A DNA stretch of 64,000 bases, taken from positions 1 to 64,000 of the forward strand of contig JAEWAY010000013.1 of assembly GCA_023391415.1 (NCBI GenBank), read 5' to 3'. Positions within the stretch are counted from its first letter, which is position 1. Each line of letters begins with the position of its first letter. This document shows, one piece after another, positions 53,627 through 61,775 of the stretch. The notes below the pieces were generated by a model that saw only the letters and a program-made list of their open reading frames with translations, ran no database searches and was not told the DNA's origin. This DNA comes from Bacteroidota bacterium. Its GTDB lineage: Bacteria > Bacteroidota > Bacteroidia > Cytophagales > Cytophagaceae. A program made the position numbers and the translations under genes.

Positions 53627-54831
53627 GAAAGGATTTAAAGTATGTAGCTCCTCTGATGGCCGTGCTATTGCTTGTAGCGGTAGCGCGGATGGTCGCGCCC
53701 AAACCGCTTGATTGGAGTCCAAATTTCTCCGCTTCGAGTGAGCTTCCCTTTGGCAATAAGGCCCTGTACACCCTGATTTCGGATATTTTTCCAGGCAAGA
53801 AAATGGTTGTTGCGCGGTATGATATGACTCGCCAGTTACAAGAGGGAGGGATGGACGAAGGCAATTATTTGTTTATAACGCGAGAGTTTTCTCCTACCCA
53901 TACGGATACGGAACGGCTGCTTCGATTCGCGCGGGAAGGAGGCAATGTATTTGTGGCTGCGCGGAGCTTCGCGGGCCCTCTGGCGGACTCGTTGAGAATC
54001 GAAACTGCATTTTTCTCCTTTCCCTTCAAAGCGGATGACATCATGGGTGAAGATTCGGTCAGACTGGTTGCGCGCGTATCGGAGCTTAGCCCAGACAGTT
54101 CTGCTTATTACTTCCCGAAGAGTCTTGTAGGTAGTGTATTTTCCCGTCTCGACTCCATAGAGGTGGATACACTTACCGTGAACGCTCATGGCGACGCGAC
54201 TTTCATACGGTTGAAATATGGGGAAGGGCAGTTCTTGTTTTGTTCTACACCTTTGCTTTTTACCAATTATCAGGTTTTAAAGAAGGAAGGGGCCGCTTAT
54301 ATCGCTGAGGCGTTGTCCTGTCTGCCTGTAGAGAATGTCTGTTGGGATGAATACTATAAACCAGGCAATAATCGCACGCGGGCGCAGACGCCCTTGCGAT
54401 TTATTCTGAGTGAGGCGGCTCTGAAATGGGGGCTATTCATGTCGCTGGGGACTTTGATCTTGTTTATGGTTTTTGGGGCCAAACGCCGGCAGCGGATTAT
54501 TCCGGAGCTTCCCGCGCTGAGAAACGAAAGGCTGCTTTTCGCCCGGACTCTGGGTGGATTGTATCAAAGTCAGGGAGATCAGCGTGAACTGGCCAAAAAA
54601 CGTATAGCCTACCTGGAATATTACCTTCGCCAACGCTACCATCTTACCGTCCATGTCAGGGACGCGGACTTTGTAGCGTTGGTGAGTCAGCGTACGGGTA
54701 TAGAGCGGGATGCGCTCATCCGTCTGACGCGCGTAGTCGGGGAAATTAAAAGCGATCCTGTGGTGGGCGCGGAAAGCCTGGAAAAGCTGAACGCTTCGTT
54801 GGAGCGAATCTATGAGATCTTAAAAAAATAA
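53623..54831 (+). CDS. DUF4350 domain protein
   Basis: A 402-residue protein starting at GTG. A helix near residues 8-25 anchors it, a DUF4350 domain (about 40-160) with GNKALYTLISDIFPGKK and LLRFAREGGNVFVAA follows, then a second helix (about 270-292) and a cytosolic tail ending near the stop. The domain resembles a glutamine-amidotransferase-like fold. It lies 2 bp before the MoxR gene and clearly belongs to that unit. Confidence 0.85.
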   Translation: MRKDLKYVAPLMAVLLLVAVARMVAPKPLDWSPNFSASSELPFGNKALYTLISDIFPGKKMVVARYDMTRQLQEGGMDEGNYLFITREFSPTHTDTERLLRFAREGGNVFVAARSFAGPLADSLRIETAFFSFPFKADDIMGEDSVRLVARVSELSPDSSAYYFPKSLVGSVFSRLDSIEVDTLTVNAHGDATFIRLKYGEGQFLFCSTPLLFTNYQVLKKEGAAYIAEALSCLPVENVCWDEYYKPGNNRTRAQTPLRFILSEAALKWGLFMSLGTLILFMVFGAKRRQRIIPELPALRNERLLFARTLGGLYQSQGDQRELAKKRIAYLEYYLRQRYHLTVHVRDADFVALVSQRTGIERDALIRLTRVVGEIKSDPVVGAESLEKLNASLERIYEILKK

Positions 54832-54833
54832 CG

Positions 54834-55811
54834 ATGGAAAATAACGTATTTGAATCCAGAATCAACTTGTCTGAAATTACCAATAGCATAGCCGTTGTCA
54901 AAGAGCAGATCGGAAAGACCATCGTAGGACAGGAAAAGATGGTAGATATGCTGATTACCGCTTTGCTGGCCGATGGCCACGTTTTACTGGAAGGTGTACC
55001 AGGTGTCGCCAAAACATTGATTTCTAAATTGATTTCCCGGACACTTTCCATTTCCTACAATCGTATCCAGTTTACACCCGACTTGTTGCCCTCCGACGTG
55101 CTGGGGACTAGTGTATATCATCAGGGTGAAAACGCCTTTTATTTTAAGCGGGGACCGATCTTCGCGAACTATGTGCTGATCGACGAGATCAATCGGGCTC
55201 CGGCCAAAACACAATCCGCCTTGTTTGAGGTGATGGAGGAAAGGCAGGTGACGATGGATGGCGTCACTTATCCCATGGCAAAGCCTTTTATCATTATGGC
55301 TACGCAGAATCCGCTGGAGCAGGAAGGCACCTATCGTTTGCCGGAAGCGCAGCTTGACCGTTTCATGTTCAAGATCGATGTAGGCTATCCTTCGCTAGAG
55401 GAAGAAGTGGCGATCATCGCCGGGTTTCAAAGCAGAAAAGGCGATGTGGATCTTGATGCCGTACGACCTGTGTTGTCCGCGGAGCAGCTCGTCCAGTATC
55501 AGGAACTTGCCCGTGGGGTATTGATCGAGGAGCCTCTTTGCCGCTACGTCGCCGAAATCGTTTTCGCTACGCGAAACAATCCCGCCTTGTATCTGGGCGC
55601 TTCGCCAAGAGCCTCATTGGCCGTTGTCAAAGCTTCCAAAGCGATCGCCCTGATCAATGGTCGCGATTTTGTCATACCGGAAGATATTCGTTATGTATTG
55701 CCCGAAGTGCTCAATCATCGGATCGTCCTGTCGGCTGAAAAAGAAATGGAAGGCGTGACGCCCCGGCATGTCGTGGATCAGATTGTAAAAGGCGTTGAGG
55801 TGCCCAAATAA
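54834..55811 (+). CDS. MoxR-family AAA+ ATPase
   Basis: A 325-residue AAA+ chaperone-like ATPase. Walker A is EGVPGVAKT, Walker B VLIDEINRAPAKTQ, sensor 1 IIMATQNPLEQEGTY, arginine finger region ALFEVMEERQV. The C-terminal helical lid includes LGASPRASLAVVKASKAIA. MoxR proteins act with von Willebrand-type partners to load or mature other proteins, and the DUF58 protein that follows (1-bp overlap) is the usual partner. Confidence 0.95.
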   Translation: MENNVFESRINLSEITNSIAVVKEQIGKTIVGQEKMVDMLITALLADGHVLLEGVPGVAKTLISKLISRTLSISYNRIQFTPDLLPSDVLGTSVYHQGENAFYFKRGPIFANYVLIDEINRAPAKTQSALFEVMEERQVTMDGVTYPMAKPFIIMATQNPLEQEGTYRLPEAQLDRFMFKIDVGYPSLEEEVAIIAGFQSRKGDVDLDAVRPVLSAEQLVQYQELARGVLIEEPLCRYVAEIVFATRNNPALYLGASPRASLAVVKASKAIALINGRDFVIPEDIRYVLPEVLNHRIVLSAEKEMEGVTPRHVVDQIVKGVEVPK

Positions 55812-57142
55812 TGAAATTTTTCAAGAGCCTTTATATCGGCGACCTTCTGTTCGTCCTGTTAGCCGTCAATGTACTGATTTTTATATTGGCGTTCCTCTTT
55901 CCGGCACTGATGCCCGCGGGCAAGGTCATGCTCGCGGTTACGTTGCTTTTGCTGGCGTTGGACGGGATCGCGTTGTACAGGCCAGGAGGTGGCGCGGAGG
56001 CCGAGCGGATTTGTCCTGATCGGTTTTCCAACGGTGACCAGAATGAGGTCCGTATAAAAGTCAAATCGTCGTATCCTTTCGTCGCGCGGTTTGTCCTGAT
56101 CGATGAGCTGCCGTTTCAGTTTCAGGCGCGGGATTTTTCGGTTTCCATCCGCCTCGCTCCCGGTAAGGAGGAGGAAATAGTGTATTTCTTGCGCCCTGTC
56201 AGACGGGGCGTATATTCCTTCGGCGTGCTCAACGTCTTCGCGAGTGGTCCTTTTCGTTTATTGGTTCGCCGCTATCAGCTTGACGCGAGACGGGAAGTGA
56301 GCGTATTTCCTTCCTTTCTCGCTCTACAGTCTTATGAGCTTATGGCCAAGGCTAACCGGATTCAGGAAAGCGGGATCAGGCGTTACAGAATCATCGGGCA
56401 TAGTCAGGAGTTTGATCAGATTCGTAACTATGTGGAAGGCGACGATCTGCGGGTGGTAAATTGGAAAGCTACCGCAAGAAGGCGCCAATTGATGGTTAAT
56501 CAGCATCAGGAAGAGCGAGCCAGGCAGATTTATTGCGTGATCGATAAGGGAAGGTCGATGGAGTTGCCTTTTAAAGGCATGTCCCTGCTGGATTACGCCA
56601 TCAACGCCAGTTTGATGCTTTCTCACGTGGCGCTGCGCGAATACGACAAAGCGGGACTTATTACCTACAACAAAAAGGTGGGCGCTTTTCTTAAGGCTTC
56701 TTCTCATAAAACTCAATTAAATACAATCCTGCAAACCCTGTATCGGGAAAAAACCGCCTATCATGAATCTAGCCTGTCCGCCTTGTTCGCCGCCATATGG
56801 AGAGGAATTCCGCGACGTGGATTGATCTTCCTCTTTACCAACTTTGAAAGCCTGTCTTCCCTAAGGCGCCAGTTGTTTCTCCTTCGGCGACTGGCTTCCA
56901 GACATTTGCTGGTGGTTGTTTTTTTTGAGGATACAGTCTTGAAAGAGTTTCATGACAAGCCCGCCGGATCATCAGACGACCTGTATACCAAACTAGCCAT
57001 AGAGTCTCTGTTGATGGAGAAAGAACGAATCGCCAGAGAGCTAAGAAGCTATGGCGTGTCGACTATCGTGACTTCGCCAGCCAGTCTTACGATGGACGTA
57101 GTCAACAAGTACCTTGAGTTGAAAGCGGCCAACAGGTTGTGA
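55811..57142 (+). CDS. DUF58 domain protein
   Basis: A 443-residue protein with two N-terminal helices (about 8-28, 33-53) and a beta-rich part, then a DUF58/von Willebrand A-like region marked by YRIIGHSQEFDQIRNYVEGD and DDLRVVNWKATARR. The following CVIDKGRSMELPFKGMSLLDY carries a degenerate MIDAS-like DKGRS. It interacts with MoxR in known systems, so it likely receives that ATPase at the membrane. Last gene of the cluster. Confidence 0.92.
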   Translation: MKFFKSLYIGDLLFVLLAVNVLIFILAFLFPALMPAGKVMLAVTLLLLALDGIALYRPGGGAEAERICPDRFSNGDQNEVRIKVKSSYPFVARFVLIDELPFQFQARDFSVSIRLAPGKEEEIVYFLRPVRRGVYSFGVLNVFASGPFRLLVRRYQLDARREVSVFPSFLALQSYELMAKANRIQESGIRRYRIIGHSQEFDQIRNYVEGDDLRVVNWKATARRRQLMVNQHQEERARQIYCVIDKGRSMELPFKGMSLLDYAINASLMLSHVALREYDKAGLITYNKKVGAFLKASSHKTQLNTILQTLYREKTAYHESSLSALFAAIWRGIPRRGLIFLFTNFESLSSLRRQLFLLRRLASRHLLVVVFFEDTVLKEFHDKPAGSSDDLYTKLAIESLLMEKERIARELRSYGVSTIVTSPASLTMDVVNKYLELKAANRL

Positions 57143-57222
57143 GTATTACTTTTTAAGTGGATAAAAATGCCTGTTTATAAACTTTAATTCGCCCATTTGT
57201 TTTATATCTCATTTGAATTCCA

Positions 57223-57230
57223 TAATTTTG
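57223..57230 (+). promoter_or_regulatory. -7 element of guaB promoter
   Basis: TAATTTTG is an exact TAnnTTTG and lies 33 bp before the guaB ATG. A TTTG at 57196-57199 is 23 nt upstream, four more than usual, so the upstream element is uncertain. Confidence 0.5.
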
Positions 57231-57263
57231 CCCCGCAAATAACAGACTTAAACGTATTTGCAA

Positions 57264-58739
57264 ATGTCTCTAATTCAGGACGCCTCCAAGTTTTTCGCTT
57301 TGGCCCTCACATACGACGACGTATTGTTGCTACCGGCCTACTCTGAAGTTCTGCCAAGAAATACCGATACGCGGACCAGACTCACCAAAAATATTACTTT
57401 GAATATTCCACTTGTATCCGCGGCGATGGATACGGTATCGGAGTATGAATTGGCGATTTCCATGGCGCATCTTGGCGGGATTGGAATCATTCACAAGAAT
57501 ATGAGCATAGACGCGCAGGCGGATCAGGTCAAGCGGGTGAAGCGTTCAGAGAGCGGCATGATCCTCGATCCGATTATACTGGATGAAGATTCCGTGTTGC
57601 AGGACGCGCTGAACATTATGAAGGATCACAAGATCGGAGGCATTCCGGTCGTCGATAAGGCCGGAAAACTTGTTGGAATTATCACCAACCGCGATATACG
57701 TTTTGAAAAGAGAACTTCCCGCAAGATTACCGAAATCATGACCCGTAATAATCTCATTACGGCCGATGTGGGCATTGATTTGGGAAAAGCGGAGGAAATC
57801 CTTCAGAAGCATAAGATTGAAAAGCTTCCTATCGTGGACGAGGAAGGCAATCTGAAAGGCTTGATCACGTACAAGGATATATTGAAAAGAAAGGATCGTC
57901 CGGAAGCTTGCAAAGACGAATTTGGGCGTTTGCGGGTAGGCGCGGCTGTCGGCGTTACTCCGGATATCCTGGACAGAGTGGAGGCGCTGGTCAAGGCGGG
58001 AGTCGACGTGATCAGTATTGACACCGCGCATGGTCATTCAAAAGGAGTGATCGATACGGTGCGAAAAGTAAAAGATAAATACCCGGCCTTGCAGGTAATC
58101 GCTGGAAATATCGCTACCGCGGAAGGCGCGCTGGCTTTGGCCGAAGCGGGAGCCGACGCGGTCAAAGTAGGTATCGGACCCGGAAGTATCTGTACGACCA
58201 GAGTCATCGCCGGAGTAGGTATGCCTCAACTGACGGCCGTATATGAAGCGGCCAGGGCTCTGAAACCATTGGGCGTGCCGGTGATCGCGGATGGTGGTAT
58301 ACGTTTTTCCGGAGACATCGCCAAGGCGATCGCCGCCGGAGCCGATACCATCATGGTGGGCTCTTTGCTCGCCGGTACGGAAGAAGCGCCCGGGAAAATG
58401 ATCATCTATGAAGGTCGTAAGTTTAAGTCCTACAGGGGTATGGGATCACTGGAAGCGATGGAGGGAGGTTCGAAAGACCGTTATTTTCAGGACGCGGAAG
58501 ACGATATCAAAAAGCTGGTTCCGGAAGGTATTGTGGGCAGAGTTCCGTTCAAGGGAAAGGTCGCCGAGGTAATCTATCAATTAGTGGGAGGCTTGAAAGC
58601 GGGCATGGGTTACTGCGGAGCTCATGATATACCGGAAATGCAAAAGGCCAGGTTTGTGCAGATTACTTCGGCCGGCGTGCGCGAAAGTCACCCCCATGAC
58701 GTTGATATAACCAGGGAAGCTCCAAACTATAGCCGGTAA
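57264..58739 (+). CDS. guaB: Inosine-5'-monophosphate dehydrogenase
   Basis: Oxidises IMP to XMP, the committed step of guanine nucleotide synthesis. I start at MSLIQDASKFFALALTYDDV (57264), two codons after a TTG. The 491 residues hold the split barrel with two CBS domains (about 95-215), the active-site loop VGIGPGSICTTR with its Cys, and MGSLEAMEGG at the flap. The phosphatase gene follows after 5 bp. Confidence 0.97.
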   Translation: MSLIQDASKFFALALTYDDVLLLPAYSEVLPRNTDTRTRLTKNITLNIPLVSAAMDTVSEYELAISMAHLGGIGIIHKNMSIDAQADQVKRVKRSESGMILDPIILDEDSVLQDALNIMKDHKIGGIPVVDKAGKLVGIITNRDIRFEKRTSRKITEIMTRNNLITADVGIDLGKAEEILQKHKIEKLPIVDEEGNLKGLITYKDILKRKDRPEACKDEFGRLRVGAAVGVTPDILDRVEALVKAGVDVISIDTAHGHSKGVIDTVRKVKDKYPALQVIAGNIATAEGALALAEAGADAVKVGIGPGSICTTRVIAGVGMPQLTAVYEAARALKPLGVPVIADGGIRFSGDIAKAIAAGADTIMVGSLLAGTEEAPGKMIIYEGRKFKSYRGMGSLEAMEGGSKDRYFQDAEDDIKKLVPEGIVGRVPFKGKVAEVIYQLVGGLKAGMGYCGAHDIPEMQKARFVQITSAGVRESHPHDVDITREAPNYSR

Positions 58740-58744
58740 GGAGT

Positions 58745-60799
58745 ATGACGGATTTGAAGAAATTCTTTAATATTTACATAGGACTCAGCATACTATGCTG
58801 GGTCTTTTTACTTGGCATCGACCTGTATACTATTTACGCGGTTATTAATGGTAAACATTTTTTTTTCAATGACTTCTTCGTTTACCTGCTTTTGTCCCTG
58901 TTTTTTCTTTTTACATTTCTCAGCTTTAAGCTCAATACGGAAAAGAGCAAGAATCGAAATTTTCTGGAGCAGCTATGGCAAGTATTTATTATCGGGGCGT
59001 TTACGATCTTTTTTTCCCTTTTTATCAAGTTTTTTCTTTATCTGATCAATGAGACTTCGTTGTCGGACAATATTTATCTCGTCAACCTGCTCTACCATAT
59101 CAATATAGGACTGATTGTTGTCTTTATAGCCAATGGATTTTATGTCTGGAAACGGATGAATCTGTATCAGAAGTCGGAAATTACTCATCAGGCATGGTAT
59201 ATATTTGAGATTCTGGTGCTTCTTTCTATCCTGACAAATTTTTTCGCGTTGGAACTTACCAGTACGCCTTTCCTTATTATTTCGTTTCCGTTGGTGGTTT
59301 TCGCGCTGATTCTTTCCTTCAATCTCAAATGGGTCGCGTTTCTCAATTACAACCAGAAGTGGCAAAGCATTTTACTGATTACGCTGATTATCCTGATCAG
59401 TATTACCTTTATTCAGCAGATCTATGAGCAGCATCAGACGCAAATACTGGTCATCGACCTGCTCAGCAATACGTTCGTGCTGGCCATGTTTGGCTTTCTT
59501 TGCCTCAATTCTTTCATATCCCTGCTGGTACTGTTTTTCAATCTTCCGACTTCTTCGGTTTTTGAACAGAAATTTGGCGAAGTGATGATTTTTCAGAGGC
59601 TGAGCCAGTCTATCCAGATGGGAACGAAAGAGGAAGAAGTATACAATACTCTGTTTGAAAGCAGTATGGATATTGTGATGGCCGACGCCGCCTGGCTGGA
59701 GATTATGGACGAGCATGGCAATTATACCGCGTTTCTGACTAAGGAAATCAGCGAGATCGACGTGTTTGAGATAAAGAAGATATTGCGAAAGAATAAGGTC
59801 TTGATCGATAATGAGCCACATTATATAAAAGACCTGAAAAGTTATCCGGGAAGCAGTCGCATCAAAAGCCTTCCTGTGGAGTCCTTATTGATTATTCCGC
59901 TTTCTTCACACAACTATAAAATGGGCAATCTAGTATTGCTCAAAAATCTGGCCGATGGTTTCGATAAGGAAATGATGGACATCATTTTTACTTTTGCCAC
60001 TCAGGCGAGCATAGCGCTCAAAAACTTTCGCCTTATCTCGGAGGCGGTTGAAAATGAAAGATATAAAGAGGAATTGGCGATCGCCAAGAAAGTGCAGCAA
60101 AGTCTTCTTCCCGCCAGCATGCTGGTCAATATCCATCTTGAGATAAGCTCTTTTTCCAGATCCGCGGATCAGATTGGCGGCGATTATTTTGATTATTACG
60201 AGTTTAATAAGGAAAAACTGGCGCTGATTATTGGCGATGTTTCAGGCAGCGGTACAAGCGCGGCTTTTAACATGGCTTTGATGAAGGGAGTCTTTCACAG
60301 CCTAGTTCAGCTCGATGTCAGTAGTAATGAGTTTATGACTCTGGCTAATAGCGCGTTGGGACGGTGTCTTGAAAAAGCTACTTTTATAACATCTACACTT
60401 TTTTATATCGACGTAGAGCGTAAAAGGATAAAATACGCGCGCGCCGGCCATTGTCCACCGTTGTTTTGCGAGGCGGTTACCGGAGAAGCGCGTTATTTTG
60501 AAAATCGGGGCCTTGGCCTTGGACTTTTGAGAAGCGGCGAGTATACGCGCCATATTGAAGAAGCGGAGTTGACTTACCAGAGTGGCGATGTACTGGTCTT
60601 ATATACAGATGGTATCATAGAGGCGAAAAACGACGATGGGGAGGAGTATGGAGCGCATAGGCTCAGAACGGTAGTTTCCGAAAGCTTTCATTTGAGCTCC
60701 AAGCAGATTAGCGGGAAGGTAGTGGACAATTTATATAGTTTTACAGGAAAGAATGAACTGAACGATGATTACACATTCTTGATTATAAAATTTGTTTAA
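58745..60799 (+). CDS. Membrane SpoIIE-type serine phosphatase with GAF domain
   Basis: A 684-residue PP2C phosphatase that reactivates STAS antagonists in partner-switching systems. About eight hydrophobic segments occupy residues 8-285. A GAF-like sensor follows (about 290-445), then a short coiled linker with AIAKKVQQSLLPASM and the SpoIIE domain (about 490-684). Metal residues show in GGDYFDYYEF, GDVSGSGTSAAFNMAL and LYTDGIIEAKND with DDYTF at the end. The substrate is most likely the STAS protein encoded 124 bp downstream. Confidence 0.92.
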   Translation: MTDLKKFFNIYIGLSILCWVFLLGIDLYTIYAVINGKHFFFNDFFVYLLLSLFFLFTFLSFKLNTEKSKNRNFLEQLWQVFIIGAFTIFFSLFIKFFLYLINETSLSDNIYLVNLLYHINIGLIVVFIANGFYVWKRMNLYQKSEITHQAWYIFEILVLLSILTNFFALELTSTPFLIISFPLVVFALILSFNLKWVAFLNYNQKWQSILLITLIILISITFIQQIYEQHQTQILVIDLLSNTFVLAMFGFLCLNSFISLLVLFFNLPTSSVFEQKFGEVMIFQRLSQSIQMGTKEEEVYNTLFESSMDIVMADAAWLEIMDEHGNYTAFLTKEISEIDVFEIKKILRKNKVLIDNEPHYIKDLKSYPGSSRIKSLPVESLLIIPLSSHNYKMGNLVLLKNLADGFDKEMMDIIFTFATQASIALKNFRLISEAVENERYKEELAIAKKVQQSLLPASMLVNIHLEISSFSRSADQIGGDYFDYYEFNKEKLALIIGDVSGSGTSAAFNMALMKGVFHSLVQLDVSSNEFMTLANSALGRCLEKATFITSTLFYIDVERKRIKYARAGHCPPLFCEAVTGEARYFENRGLGLGLLRSGEYTRHIEEAELTYQSGDVLVLYTDGIIEAKNDDGEEYGAHRLRTVVSESFHLSSKQISGKVVDNLYSFTGKNELNDDYTFLIIKFV

Positions 60800-60923
60800 G
60801 GCGAAACACCAGGATCCCGGATTGTCAGTGATAAAAAATGTTTTGTGAAAATAAATTGATATTTTTATACTTTTTCAATATTTATCAATTTCTTAATTAT
60901 TATTTATTTTAAACCCAAACCCG

Positions 60924-61271
60924 ATGGAGCTTAATACGTACCATGAGACTGAATATTATTTTATGGAATTATCCGGTGATCTCGACGCCAGTTCCTGTAT
61001 TCAGCTCGACAAGGCGATCGCCATCGCCGTGACGAACGATGAAAAAAAAATATTGGTGGATTGTAAAGAACTTAACTATATATCTTCCGCGGGTCTGGGG
61101 GTGTTCATGTCTTACTTGCAGGAATTTGAGGTGAAGGGGATAGTGCTGGTGTTGTTCAATCTGAACGCGAAGGTGAGGAAGGTATTTCAGATTCTGGGTC
61201 TTGACGAGCTCATTAAAATTGTTGATAGCAAAGAAGCGGCAAAAGCGAACGCTAATGAACAAAAGCCTTAA
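60924..61271 (+). CDS. STAS-domain anti-sigma factor antagonist
   Basis: A 115-residue SpoIIAA/RsbV-like protein. The STAS fold shows in YYFMELSGDLDASSCIQLDKAI and LVDCKELNYISSAGLGVFMSYL; the conserved Ser (SSAG) is the phosphorylation site. When dephosphorylated it binds and withholds the anti-sigma kinase. It overlaps the kinase gene by 17 bp. The AT-rich 124-bp gap before it holds a 9-bp inverted repeat (AAATTGATA/TATCAATTT). Confidence 0.92.
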   Translation: MELNTYHETEYYFMELSGDLDASSCIQLDKAIAIAVTNDEKKILVDCKELNYISSAGLGVFMSYLQEFEVKGIVLVLFNLNAKVRKVFQILGLDELIKIVDSKEAAKANANEQKP

Positions 61272-61662
61272 AATAGAATGTGATATTGACAAACTGAAAG
61301 ATGTCAGGGATTTTCTCGAACGAGAATTGAAGGCTTGCTCCGTTTCTGAAGAACAGGCGGGTCTTATGATTCTCGCCGTGGATGAAATCTGCGCCAATCT
61401 TATTATCCATTCGCATGGGCGGGACGCGTCCAAGGAATTGGAAATAAAGTTTCACGTCCTTCACGACGCTTTTTTATTCGAGGTATATGATACCGGTAAG
61501 CCATTTGATCCCGCTTCGATCGCGGAGCCGGATATTGCCAGCATCGTCAATGAAAAAAGAAAAGGGGGACTCGGGCTCATGCTGGTAAGGCGGATTATGG
61601 ACTCGATCGAACTCCGCAATGAAAATAACCGGACTGTCTATCGCCTACGTAAGAAGATTTAA
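61255..61662 (+). CDS. Anti-sigma regulatory kinase, RsbW/SpoIIAB type
   Basis: A 135-residue GHKL ATPase that phosphorylates the STAS antagonist. I start at MNKSLKIECDIDKLKD (61255); longer frames lie inside the STAS gene. The N box is AVDEICANLIIHSHG, the G1 box DTGKPFDP and the G2 box KGGLGLMLVRRIMD. The target sigma factor is not encoded nearby; RsbW-like kinases can also control other targets. Confidence 0.92.
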   Translation: MNKSLKIECDIDKLKDVRDFLERELKACSVSEEQAGLMILAVDEICANLIIHSHGRDASKELEIKFHVLHDAFLFEVYDTGKPFDPASIAEPDIASIVNEKRKGGLGLMLVRRIMDSIELRNENNRTVYRLRKKI

Positions 61663-61707
61663 ATTCACTTACTCAGCCTTTTTTTTGTTTTAATTTCCCC
61701 GATTTAT

Positions 61708-61726
61708 AATCCGCCTCGGATTTTTT
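61708..61726 (+). terminator. Intrinsic terminator of the partner-switching operon
   Basis: AATCCG, a 3-nt loop CCT, CGGATT and four more T residues. It lies 46 bp after the kinase stop. Confidence 0.65.
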
Positions 61727-61775
61727 CGTTAAAATTGCGGTTTGTAACGAATCAACATTGTTTTTTAATGAAATT

